64,000 nucleotides of DNA from Ceratodon purpureus (lineage: Eukaryota > Streptophyta > Bryopsida > Pseudoditrichales > Ditrichaceae): contig CM026426.1 of NCBI GenBank assembly GCA_014871385.1, positions 16,988,183 to 17,052,182 on the forward strand, in the 5' to 3' direction. Numbering within the stretch: position 1 is the stretch's first letter; each line of letters begins with the position of its first letter. Positions 21,660 through 32,649 of this stretch are shown here, one piece after another. Position numbers and translations under genes: made by a program. The notes under the pieces are model-generated. The model made no database searches. It was not told the origin of the DNA and was given only the letters and a program-made list of their open reading frames with translations.

Positions 21660-21965
21660 ATGTTCCCAATCACAGCATCGCGGACCACCCTGTATGTGTT
21701 CGTTCACATCGCGTCCGCCCGGTCCGAAAGCCTCCGTCCGCAATACGATCGGCATGAAGTCCGCCCACCCGGATACGCATTATCCCGCCTATAGGCCCGT
21801 CCGAGCCATGTTCCCAACACCCCACTGCATCGCGGACCACCCTGTATGTGTTCGTCCACATCGTGTCCGCCCGGTCCGACAACCTCCGTCCGCAATACGA
21901 TCGGCATCAAGTCCGCCCACCCGGATACGCATTATGCCCGCCTACAGGCCCGTCCGAGCCATGTC
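21660..21965. repeat. ~150-bp direct tandem duplication near the right end
   Basis: The block starting ATGTTCCCAA ... GCATCGCGGACCACCCTG occurs at 21,660 and again at 21,808. The offset is 148 bp at the start and 152 bp after a small indel. Both copies are rich in GTCCGCC/GTCCGA words, and similar words continue to about 22,150. Confidence 0.85.
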
Positions 21966-22288
21966 CGCCTACCAGTCCGGCCCACTCGCGGACTTCCCCG
22001 GCATTCAACGGTCGTGTTCCTCCTCAATCGTCCGCCAGGCCTAAACACGTCCGCCCCTGAACCCTAAATCGGTTGCCCGTCTCTGTCCGCCCGACTCCGC
22101 CGTCGGAACTCCTCCGGACATCCACGTCACCGTCCGGGGCCACCGCAATTCCAAGTAGGACGCCACGTAACGGGGCCGAGTAACTCTTTTACCCACGCTA
22201 CTCGCAGGACCTAAAGGACCCTACGCTGACCCCTATTGTGACGTCGGAGGACCCCCGTCACGACCCATTCAAACGTCGCGACGGAAAA

Positions 22289-22317
22289 GTCACGACCCGA
22301 CGGCATAGAAAACCCTG
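22289..22317 (-). repeat. Right terminal inverted repeat of the giant hAT
   Basis: Reverse complement of the left terminal repeat with five mismatches; the element ends ...AAAACCCTG. Just inside lie CGTCGCGACGG (22,274-22,284) and GTCACGAC (22,257-22,264). A further GTCACGAC (22,289-22,296) is inside the repeat itself. These mirror the left-end motifs. Confidence 0.88.
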
Positions 22318-22325
22318 CCTACAGG
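22318..22325. repeat. Right target-site duplication of the giant hAT
   Basis: CCTACAGG follows the terminal CCCTG immediately and is a perfect copy of the left 8-mer. Confidence 0.92.
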
Positions 22326-23550
22326 CATCTCCATAAAAAAAACATCTTCAATTGAAACGTAATTTGACCCCTACTTCTAAATCATGAAAATGAACGTTTC
22401 CAAAGTCTTAATTTCTTCATTTGGGCCCTCTATTGTCTTTAGAGGATGTTTTTTCCAATTTAAAAAACAATGTTCGGTGAAAAAAACCTAACAAAAAGTT
22501 TTACCAAAAACAATGTTTTAAAAACGTCTTGGGGACACTTTTTGCCAATCTAGGATTCCAAACACGGCCACCTGGATAATTTCTACAAGTCTAATGTACA
22601 AAAGAAGGGCCCTGCAAAGTCAAAAGTGATTTCTGTCAAAACTACAATGTAATACGGCCACTTTTTCAAATGACTGCATTCACTTTGTTCAACTTTGTGG
22701 TGTTCATAGAGGTGTCACAACTCAACAACTACGAACGCAAATTTCGGAAGTTGTAGTACATCAAGTCTACTTTGAGTATCCCAAACTTAATTTCCCATCA
22801 AGAAGTTTTAGATGCCACTTTCTAGCGTGTTTACACAACGGGCTGAAATTGGCAATGAGCTAAGCACTTTTGTGGTCCACTTTATTGTACTTCCCTCCAA
22901 CAGTATATATGGTCAGGAATAAGGACCCAAAAGGAAGTATAGTATTGAAAGGAGGTGACAAGAGCCGAGAGAATACAAGGAAAACAAGAACGCACATTAA
23001 GGATTAAGGAACATGTAAGTAAAATTAAAACAGGAGGAGGACAAGCCCTTGCAGGACTCGCCGTCTATGATCCTTGAAGTCTTCGACAGTAGGAGTTGGT
23101 CTTTGTCATTCCTGAAATTCGTTTTCTCACCCTAAATCTTAAGCAATAGAATAGGAATTAAGTCATCATGAATTACTTGAAAAAGGAGCATAATCTATTG
23201 AATTCAACTTCATAGTCCTTTGACGTAAACTACACATGGACAAGGAAGACACGTGAAAGGATGGTGAACCTAACCAATAGTTTCATTAAAACTGGAAAGG
23301 ATACCATTGATGAACAAGGAAATTGGAAAGGAAAAGGACTTACCTCACCCTTAGGAGATCAAATGTTGTAGTTATAAACTTCCTTCTCTAAGGTAGTGCT
23401 GGATAACCCGCATTGTACCTCCAAGTAAGTATTGTCGGAGCAAGTCCTTGCATTCAGAGCGAGCTTCCTGTAAATGAGGACTGTAACTATTATCAAACAC
23501 ATCAAAGGACCAGTCTTCAGTAAATTCGAATCACAATTGAAAGCCAACAC
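22326..23550. other. AT-rich flank right of the hAT, no gene seen
   Basis: Composition changes abruptly at the hAT terminus. No frame, known repeat or RNA gene could be supported. Confidence 0.4.
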
Positions 23551-23619
23551 CCACTGCAGAAAAGAAATGATAGTTCCTACATTCATAATTTCAAAGGGAC
23601 AGTCATAAGGCATAGACAA

Positions 23620-24140
23620 TGTTTGTTTTAAAAGACAGAAATATAGACACGAGTGATCAAGTAAAAAAAAGTCTGATTCAATGTAGGGAAAGACAGCATT
23701 CGACCAATGTCAGCAAACAAATTACAACCAAGAGGGCAGTCACGAGTAATGTAGATTTGGAAGTCATGTGAAGATGGACGTGATTTACTACCTGATTCGT
23801 TGAAGGTGGCAGCAGGTACCTGAGCTCCTCGTACCCCCCTAAGGATTAGACATTCTTTGTTCTAAAAGACAAAATCATAAACACAAGTAATCAAGTAACA
23901 CAAAGCATTGGAAAGCAAGATACTACTAGCGGCTTGCAAGAACACGGGTTTTCACGGATTTAATGTACGTAAACATAACTCAAAGCAGAATTCAACCAAG
24001 ACTGCAAACTGATTGCAACCTTGAAGAGAGCTGTCACGGTAATATTGAATTGGAATTCAGGAAAAGATGGACGTGATTAAGAACCTGATTCGTTGAAGCT
24101 TGCAACAAGTACCTTATGTCCTTGTACCCCCCTCCAAGTT
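23620..24140 (-). repeat. Diverged tandem repeat encoding a repeated peptide
   Basis: Two diverged copies of a roughly 250-300-bp unit lie head to tail. On the minus strand both can encode GGYxxxRYLLxxSTNQVxNHVHL, with x = KDI/EEL, QA/PP and L/V, around 24,060-24,140 and 23,770-23,855. The reading may be a duplicated exon of an unidentified gene or a chance frame in duplicated DNA. No flanking gene is recognised. Confidence 0.45.
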
Positions 24141-24299
24141 GTGCTCCAAGAACTCGTTTTCTTGCAATGAACCTTCTAAGACAAAACAACTCCTTCCTAC
24201 TAAAACCACTACACTCAAACCCACTCCCACAGTACAGCCGTGGCCCACAGGAACTCCAACACCCCCGCCCACTCCTTGGATGCACAAATTATCTCTCAC

Positions 24300-25300
24300 C
24301 TAAACTAAACAAGCTTCTCAAGCAGCGCAACAAGTCTAGGATAGAAGCTCATTCTAAGTAGCAACTCTGGAAACTCTAAAGAATAACAAGAGCCCTTAGA
24401 ATCCAAGAGCTTGCTCGGGAGGGAGACGAGTACTATAGAATTCAGGATGACTCGATAATCCTTGTACAAAGAATGACGAGGAGAGATTAATGGCCGCCGA
24501 CATCTACAATGTCAACTCCCAGTAATGGCTGCCGACACCCAAGGTGTCACATCCATTTGAATTTGTTTTTAAAACCCAAAACAAGTAGTTCCTTGGAGGA
24601 TCTTGTGCTGGCTCAGATTCTAATGAGGATCCCACAATTTAAACAATCCTACGAAGAAATAAACCGGGTTATTCCTATAGCGATACATCTCCACAGACTC
24701 GTAGGGTTCTGGAAGACCCATCCTCCACAGAATCTGCCGCAGAGTAAACACAAGGAGAATTTGCTTCTAGGTGCAGACTAAATCAAGCTCAGAAATCCGC
24801 CCCAATGAACTTCACTCATCTAGCGGTTTCCATAATCCTCAACCATATCCACAGGCCCCTAACAAACATGCACAACGAAACGAACAAGACTGTGAAACCC
24901 CTCTACGGTGGAAAACCTTGCAAAAACAGATCTATCCAAAAGGAAAGAGTGATGGGCGAGAAGGAAGACCAACGACTGAACTGAAACTCTAAACGCCATG
25001 TAGGTAGGGGACTTCTCGAGAAAATTTGCCTGGAAAATACGTGGCATGGTTGGATTTGTGCAGCTGTAGCGGGAAAACAGCTGGCAAGCCTTGATTGTAG
25101 AGTATCTAGGCGGGAAACCGAAACCAAATAACTCACTCTAACTTTATTCATTTCACACCATCAATTTCATCAAAGATTGTTAAGGAAATGCTTCTTTCAT
25201 ATTCTCAAGTATTGTATATGAAGTAATGTCAGAATTTCAGGGGTTTATAAAAGTATAATACATAAAGTAATACTTTTAATACATGTCATTATTAAATTAC
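24300..25300. other. No gene seen
   Basis: Mixed AT-rich sequence with only short frames on both strands that show no recognisable protein features. Confidence 0.35.
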
Positions 25301-25309
25301 CAAACAAAT

Positions 25310-25930
25310 TAAGAAAAAAAAACCACGCATACTAATATAGGTGGATAGTATATAAAGAATAGAATGGCTCAACGGAGACATCATATTTTTAAGGTAAAAT
25401 AAAAAAATAAAATAAAATAACACATGTCCTAATTAGATTGGCCAACAAATGGAATCTTTCTTCCAATAGTAATGTAGGTGGAAGAATATATTGGCTCAAC
25501 GATGTCATCATATTTTTAAGATAAAAATTAAAAATTAAAAAAAATAACACGTGTCCTAATTAGATTGGCCAACAAATGGAATCTTTCTTGAAATAGTAAT
25601 GTAGGTGGAAGAACATACTGGTTCAAGGGTAACATCATACTGTTAAGGTTAAATAAAAAATAAAATAAAATAACATGTGTCCTAATTAGATTGACCAACA
25701 AATGGAATCTTTCTTGAAATAGTAATGTAGGTGGAAGAATATACTCGGTCAAGGGTGACATCATATTTTTAAGATAAAATAAAAATAAAATAAAAAATAA
25801 CACGTGTCCTAATTAGATTGACCAACAAATGGAATCTTTCTTGAAATAGTAATGTAGGAGGAAGAATATACTGGCTCAAGGGTGACATCATATTTTTAAG
25901 GTAAAGTAAAAAAACAAAATGAATTAAAAA
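25310..25930 (+). repeat. 126-127-bp tandem array (left arm of a foldback-like structure)
   Basis: The block TGTCCTAATTAGATTG recurs at about 25,426, 25,553, 25,679 and 25,806, a 126-127-bp period, with a degenerate unit at the left edge. Each unit contains ACACGTGTCC, a TTGGCCAACAAATGGAATC segment, AATAGTAATGTAGGTGGAAG and a poly-A-rich joint. Confidence 0.88.
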
Positions 25931-26589
25931 TAGAAATGTCAGAATTGGTATGGCTAAGATATGAAATAATAAACAGAGGAGAGAGAGTACATCATGGTAG
26001 TATTAACGGGGCATCAAATTAGTTATACTTGGGCATTGATCCAACATCACGTGTGCATCAGGTGGTTATTAACCGGGCCTCCCTCCTTCTCGATACCATG
26101 GCACCAATATAGTTGATACTACTGTGCTAACCAGGATGTACCCGTGGATACCTGTTCGATACCCATGATACATTGGCAAGGGCAAAGTTTACTAAGGATT
26201 ATACGTAGTTATCCCATATCGTTAGTAGGGTCACCCAGGCGCGGTAATAAAAGGATTTATTTACTGTTACACCCTCGTCAGTTGGCAACCGAGTCCCAGT
26301 TCAGAGCTGGGACGAGAGAAATCAAGTGGAGTGACGTACCTTGCCCCAGACTTGGCGGAGACCGGCTCCAGCATGACACAATGCAAAATTAAATTGGAGT
26401 TGAGTCAGAAGTCCAGTTGTGGGGACCTTTTTGAAACATTTTTTAATTTTCAGAACCTTACCTCGTGAGTGAAAGAGAAAACTATATTTAAAAAAAAAAA
26501 TTAAAAACATATGTTCCAGAATCTAGGAAGAAAGGAGAACGAATCTTACGTAAGTGTTGGCATAAATCCCTTTTCGGGAATATTTAAAA

Positions 26590-27030
26590 TCTAGGAATGT
26601 TGTAAAAGAGAATTACATCGTACCTCATTTTACTAGCCAATCTTATTTTGACACGTGTTATAACTTAAGAATTCTTTTAATTATTTATTTATTTTAACAT
26701 TGGAGAATGTGATGTCATCCAATACATTTTTTATTCTTCTTCTATTATCCATCAATATTACTATTTGAGGGAACATACTATTTATTAGCCAACCGCATGA
26801 TGACACATATTCTCAATTTTTGTTTGTTTGATTTTTTTTTTATTTTTTTTTATTTTTATTTATTTTTTTATTTTTTCCTCTAATATTTTATCTCAAGACA
26901 TTGGGCAATATGATTTCATCCATCACATTATATAATGTTTTTGTACTATCCATCTTTATTACTTGGGAGGTAGGTGGAATATTATACGTGATATCCAATC
27001 TTATTATGACAGTGGTTTTTTGAAACAGAA
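26590..27030 (-). repeat. Inverted, diverged copies of the 126-bp unit (right arm)
   Basis: The order of words here is the reverse complement of the left array: GATGTCATCC, ATTCTTCT, TATCCATCAATATTACTATT, TTAGCCAACC and GACACGTGTTATA. Two to three diverged, longer units are seen. With 25,310-25,930 this forms a large imperfect palindrome around a spacer of about 660 bp. Confidence 0.6.
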
Positions 27031-27571
27031 ATCACTTATCAAGTTATCAGAACAAAAGAATTCGTTCTGGTGTACGTACTGTCTCTGGTTAGAAATGTTT
27101 CCGAGGATCTGGGCTGGTTCCAATGTATTTTTACTATTGTTGTGGAATATATAGTTTCACCAAATATTGTCGATGGATGAACTTGCACAAATAGCCGGGT
27201 TATATTCCTCTAAATCATATGAATTTCATCCAAATACATCCACACGATATTACTTTGAAAACAGTTAGCGACTGATATCAATTTGTACAATTTGATCCCA
27301 AATACAATGATCCTTAAAATAACAACATTTTCAAGTTCCTGGGTCGATCTTTCTTTACTAATCCTTTGACCAACTGAAATTCTAGGAACAGTACATCAAA
27401 CGTAACTAAACCATGTAGATCCCAAGTTACCGAATGTGACTACACCAAACCAAACTTCAAACACAGATAAATAAAAAATAACTCCTGCTCTTCAGAGATT
27501 TGTAGAGAAACCAGTACCAAGTAAAAAATAATACTAAGAAATATTCTAACCAGAGTACTATATAAAATGTA
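27031..27571. other. AT-rich spacer, no gene seen
   Basis: No supportable frame; probably the 3' flank of the minus-strand gene that ends at 27,572. Confidence 0.4.
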
Positions 27572-30500
27572 CTAGTAGAGAACCAGAAGCTGAGAATGAA
27601 TATGCTCCTGCGCCTCAGCTGTGAGCTTGTACACCTGTGTACCTCTTCGTCCTCCTTTCTGGCGATGTGTGGCTACTGGAAGATCGAATTTTGTAGCGAC
27701 CACCAAGTGAGAACAAATGAAAGTAGGTCGTTGTGGATCTTCTCTGACGTATGAATAACGACTGCTGCCCCTTTGCTTGTAGTAGGTACCTATAACAATT
27801 TGCTCTCCACGATAAACTAATTGACCCCACGTATCTTCCATCACATCTTCCTGGACACCGTGTAGAGGCTCCTGACATTGAAAAATCCAGAATTCAGGGT
27901 AGCCGGATCCATCATCTGCCAGGACAACAAAATGGTCTCCAACCTCCAATGTGGCGGCAAGTGCCTCACGAGCAGTCATGCGTGGATGTAATTGAGGTGG
28001 CTGCAAATCAAGTCGCCTCCTATCAGGCCTTGTAAGAGCTTGCGGTTCACATGGCTCTAACCGAATCAGCGAAAAAGGTTCAACAAAACCTTGATTGTCA
28101 CATGGTCCGTCCCCACCATCTAGACAAAATCTACAAAAGCAAGAGAGTCTTTGAACCTGCAAGGATGTCTCCTCAAGCCCAACACTTCGAACTTGATGAA
28201 AAGATCTAGTACCCTCTACAATGCGTGCGTTCGGTGCTTGGAACAAGTTAACGTCCACTTCCTTAATGTCATAGAAGTAGCGATATACAGATCTACGGGC
28301 GTTGCGATAACCAGCATATTCCTGGTTCATAGCCTCACGAAGGAAAGTCACTACGTCGCAGGAGTTGTGAAGTCTCACTCCGTTTGGTTTAACTTGCTAC
28401 CTGCGTAGTGCCTCCTTCACGTGAGCCCTTGCTCCATCCCATTGGCCTTTACTGTGACCCGTACCAAAATGATCCCATTGCATCATGCAGCCAAGGGGTA
28501 GCTCTTCAGATACTGTCAGAGAAGGATACCTGGCAACGAAATACAATGACTTTGCACACTTGAATTGCGAGGCACAGCCATCAGAAAAGACTATGTGCTC
28601 CACCGGGAAAAGAAACCCTTGTTCCTTCAAAAAATCTCTAGGAAGCCCAAAACAGTATTGAACAAAATTGTTATCATGCGACTTGTCATCACTGATGTAA
28701 AAGTGATACTCCGTGAGTATCTTATTCTCAGGATCCAACCCATCTCATTCAAGATGAATTCGGAATGTAATATGAACCAATATTGTCACTTGAAAACTAA
28801 ACCAATGCTGGGACTGAACTTCATTCTGCCACTTAAATGCATAGTTTTCAGCGAAATCTACAACCGAAACAATTGCATCAGGACTTAGGTTTCCCATGCA
28901 TACCTTGAACTGTTGATCCTGCCACTTTGTCTCAAAGTTGTGGACAAAAAATTCTTCCAAGTGGGATCGCAAAGATGCAACTAAGTCACACGGTGGGGTC
29001 ATCTTATGCTCCAAATGAAGTGCATGCCTGTCATTGCCGTCTTCAACCCTCCCGACGAATACCATCTCAAACAGCTTCCAGGAAACCAGAGCATTTGTAG
29101 ATTCAGATTGTTCGTTGGGGCAAATCTTCAACTTCGTAGCCCCACACAATGTACAATCATCCCGAATGCAACTTAGTGCATAAAACTCTTCATCATCATG
29201 CTTTTGGCACAGAACTTCTTCACAGAGTCTTGTAATTGAGTGAAAAGTCACCTCCGATGCTTTGCAAACACCCTCTCCACCCTCTGGTCGACACACGTCA
29301 CAATGGCAGGAGCAATTTTTGTGCACTGTTCCACGGCGCATGAAGTTCAGTGCATCCTTCAGTTCAGCCATCTGCACGTGGTATCTGCAGCAGCATGAAT
29401 TGAACTCCCGCATTCTCCGCACAAACCAAGGTTTGAGTGCTTCAAAAGAGCGCACTCCAATTTCGACGCCACTATGAGCTACTCTGAAGCGCGTGTAGAA
29501 GGAAAGCTGAGGAGGCAACATCCACAAGAATTATTAGGAAAGAAAATATAGTGAAACTTGGAACTGAAATACATGACCACAACCCCCGCCCTGTGCCTCA
29601 CCCGACGAGGGCTTATAAACAATTCTTTTGCAATATAGTTCTCTTTTGCGGCAATCTTATAAAAATTTAAAAATGACGACTTGAATTCCTGGAAACACAT
29701 TACTGTTCCTACACATTACTATTCCTAGAATAATTGTTCCTAAACTCCTTGCGACTTCAATTCCTAGGTAGACATTACTGTTCCTTGAATTACTGTTCCT
29801 TTAATTCCTAAACAGAACTGTTCCTAAAATTTCCAGAGATTACTGTCCGTTTATTATAGATCCTGAAGGTCTCAGATAAAGTAACAGTGACTGCACTCAC
29901 TGCATCGTTTCGTGATTAGCACACTGAACATGTTAGTAGTTCAGCATTACCTCGACTCCAATTGCTTGTAAAATATGATATTAATCAACTAACCCGAGGA
30001 GAAATCAAAATGAACCGAAGAACTGAAATGTGGAGAAAAAATCTAGATAAAAGTCTAGAAACTAACGGAATGAAATCATGTGTAAGCGAGTTAGTCTAAA
30101 CAAAACCAATGTGATTTCCAAAGACTGCTTTTCCTTGGTTATAGCTCAGGGCCGAGACTGAGTAACAGAGACTGCATCGACCAGTCAGTGTATCGACGTT
30201 CTTTGTAAAGTGAATATACTGGTACCTTGGACATTACCTCTACCATACACTCTATGTAACAAAAGGAGAATAATCAACTGACCTGAGATTTGGTGAGGTG
30301 ATGTGTGGGGTGGTAAATCCACTCCTTTACACCAATGCGTTTTCTTGCGACGTCTTTTCTGTTGGGACTGATTCGGGTGTTTGCTGTCCAATAGTCTTCT
30401 ACCAACTTCGTCACATGAGGAGGTAGACAGTCAACTCGCCTTTGCCGTCCACAATCCGCCCACAGGCTTTTATCTGATTTTGACTCTAACGCTAGCCTCC

Positions 30501-31027
30501 TCACCAAACCCGACTTCAAGTTTCGTCTGTGAATTCCAGTCAAAAGACTAGTCTGTCTAGCGCTAATACCACTCGAACTTAGAAGCATGGGAATGATCAC
30601 ATTCTTGGCTCGTTGTTGGTCTTTAGAATGACCACCTTTAACATACTGCCATCCCTAAGATATATTTGCCACGGCACTGTCGGCTACTTCCATGTTAGAA
30701 TAATTAAGGAGTACATTACGCCATATAGTGTGCTTCAGAATCTTCGGTATCAAGGCTCTTTGATACTCTATTCCTCTACTGCTTGTGTCATGGAACCACC
30801 TTACAGCTAAATTCTCTTGCACGAGTAGAGGACCTTTGGATATTCACCACACTGACATCACTCTCTAAATTACCCTGACACCCCCTCTGTAACCTCTCCT
30901 TCCTCCTCTCTCGGCACTTCCTCTGTCTGAGAGTTGCTTTCTCCTTATTGAGATCTAAGTTCTCCTGAGCAGCTAATTGGGCTCTGTTACCTTCTCCAAG
31001 TCGTCTATCATCTGTGCGGGGAGCCAT
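27572..31027 (-). pseudogene. Multi-exon DDE-type transposase-like gene
   Basis: Exons with GT-AG borders: 31,027-30,874 (MAPRTDDRRLGEGN..., basic RQRKCRERRKERLQ); about 30,600-30,283 ending CAG|GTCAGT (RISPNRKDVARKRIG); 29,688-29,602; and 29,506-27,572. Exon 4 holds a Cys/His cluster (CSCHCDVC, CTLC), then VVDFAENYAFKWQNEVQSQ, then IVFSDGCASQFKCAKSLYF, then FGTGHSKGQWDGARAHVKEA. From memory this order (DFAENY, FSDGxxSQFK, GHxKGxxDG) defines a widespread group of uncharacterised, probably transposon-derived eukaryotic proteins. The Asp in each block could be a DDE/D triad. The C-terminal part (27,572-28,090) is a less conserved domain ending LLVLY. In-frame TGA (28,745) and TAG (28,397) interrupt exon 4, consistent with Arg and Gln codons. 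No terminal repeats were found. It may be a decayed transposon or a dead host gene. Confidence 0.7.
29690..29850. repeat. Degenerate TTACTGTTCCT repeats in an intron
   Basis: ATTACTGTTCCTA-type words recur at least seven times with variable spacing, inside the intron between exons ending at 30,283 and starting at 29,688. Confidence 0.6.
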
Positions 31028-31506
31028 CCTATCGACTGTTACAAAAGAACAAAAGTACCTAACGATCCTACTTGCTGGAATTTTAATCTTGACGATGACA
31101 ACCACAAGGCCTGCTCCAAATTACCTGCTGCACAGGAAGTCGACCAACTCTACAGAATCATATGAGCAATTGGAATGCAGTAGATAGTTTATTAAAGAGA
31201 GTCAGCGGTGGAGTATCTACCCCCAGCTACTCAGTATACTCCACATTAACGTTTCAAAAACCTGTCGCAGATTATATAAGGCTAGTCTATCTATGTATCG
31301 CTAATCTGGCTTAAAAGCTCTAATTACAATCGATCTTCTTCATACCTAAACCACCGCAAGCAAACTTCCTTCCTGATTAGGTACCGAACCTTGTACCTTC
31401 AAAATAGGAAGTCATGATTAGAGACTGCAAAATTTTTGAAAACAAAATTAAATGAAATATGAAAGAAACCCATTAGGCATTTCAAAAGAGACATTCAACA
31501 CTTACC

Positions 31507-31866
31507 TCACCACAAGCATTTACGCATCTGTGACTGAACCTCCGAATCAAAATCGAAGTCGGGTTTTGCAACTCTAGTTTTAGGGGTTTCGGAAACATGA
31601 GTGCAATCTGAGTATATCAAACTTAATTGTGAGATTGGGGTTTGCGGCCTTATGTCCAGGAGGCTGTGGAACTCTGAATCAGTGAAACTGTGCTCCGAAA
31701 ATGATTGACTGACTTCTACTGTTTCTTCCCTCTCCCTGTAGAAATCTGTAATCAACGTCTGATAACATACCCACTCATCAACCTCTGGTTCTGTCACTCT
31801 TTCTTGTTGAAAATAATCGGTTATCAACGCTTGTGAAGCACTACCCGAACCTCGTCGTGAACCCAT
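31507..31866 (-). CDS. Hypothetical acidic ORF, possible 5' exon
   Basis: A 119-codon frame starting MGSRRGSGSASQALITDYFQ; TLITDFYREREETVEV repeats the first motif (ALITDYFQQERVTEPEV), an internal duplication of about 30 residues. It ends next to donor-like sequence (GTGAGG/GTAAGT at about 31,505), so it may be the first exon of the transposase-like gene to its 3' side. The phase does not fit cleanly. No family is recognised. Confidence 0.4.
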   Translation of the reverse strand: MGSRRGSGSASQALITDYFQQERVTEPEVDEWVCYQTLITDFYREREETVEVSQSFSEHSFTDSEFHSLLDIRPQTPISQLSLIYSDCTHVSETPKTRVAKPDFDFDSEVQSQMRKCLW

Positions 31867-32600
31867 TCCCGTAAAACTTCAAATACATCAACTGCGCTCA
31901 AGAGTAGCAGCCGCGGTTAGAGTGGAGGAGCTACGGTGAGAGAGACGACTCTATCCCGATCTGGGTGTCGTGACATGCAATTGGATCTTAATCTAACGGC
32001 AGGGATTTAAAGTTTCCAAGGAAGTTATGGTCCAAGGAATTCTCGAATTCTTAGGAATTGAGCCGTTTTCTTTTTCTATATCCTGATTCTAAAAGGACGT
32101 TAACTCCTAGGTAAACGCATTGGCATGCAATCAACAAGTACATGCCGTTAGAGGAGGGAACAACGTAGGTGCCAAAACTGGAATAATACAAAAAAGAGTT
32201 AAATTTCCTTTCCTTACTTCCACCGCCCTCATAATTCCAGAGTGGGGCCACTTCAAAAATTCTCTAGAAAATTAGTTTCAAGACTATTGCCAATTAAATA
32301 ACAATAGCAAATAGCATAAGATTGTACGCTCCAACCCAATCAATGCATCTCAAAATCTAGAACACCTTGTACTTGTAACAAGTTCCTGACTGTATGACTT
32401 CTCCTTGTGACATTCCTGAATTTTTTAATAAATTAAACTCATAGGAATACATAACACCAATAATTTCAAATTATCTCTTCATATTCTGCAAAAACAAAGA
32501 GTGCTGGAACTTGCTGGAATACAATAATAAAAAAAATTCGATTTCTGAAAACCCAATCAGAAGGTCAAAAATCACAAATTCAGGAGAATTGAGAGTGTGA
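31867..32600. other. No gene seen
   Basis: AT-rich sequence with no supportable frame, between the transposase-like gene and the gypsy fossil. Confidence 0.35.
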
Positions 32601-32649
32601 CGTTCCTACCTAGACATCCTAGGATGCTTCCCCTCCCCTTTTGGTACGC

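Larger units (their letters stand above)
28..22317 (+). mobile_element. Giant hAT DNA transposon (~22.3 kb) with multi-gene cargo
   Basis: The left end begins CAAGGTTGTCTATTCCGTCG; the reverse complement of the right end begins CAGGGTTTTCTATGCCGTCG. Over 29 bp the ends match at 24 positions. Both ends are flanked by the identical 8-mer CCTACAGG (20-27 and 22,318-22,325), the target-site duplication length of hAT elements, and CAGGG-type termini are typical of hATs. A transposase with a clear hATC dimerisation motif lies inside (4,526-7,771). The interior is GC-rich while both flanks are AT-rich. Autonomous plant hATs such as Ac are around 4-5 kb, so this element is several times the usual size and carries at least six putative non-transposase genes. 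The transposase has two in-frame TAG codons, so this copy is probably not autonomous. Strand is given by transposase direction. Confidence 0.93.

Noticed and set aside
230-22150. GTCCGAC words as DRE/CRT cold-response elements (RCCGAC)
   Set aside because: The base before CCGAC is usually T, not A or G, so most do not match the DREB consensus.
28-22317. Bacterial or organellar origin for the GC-rich segment
   Set aside because: hAT termini, TATA boxes, splice sites and plant-like kinase features point to a nuclear eukaryotic element; no operons or ribosome binding sites.
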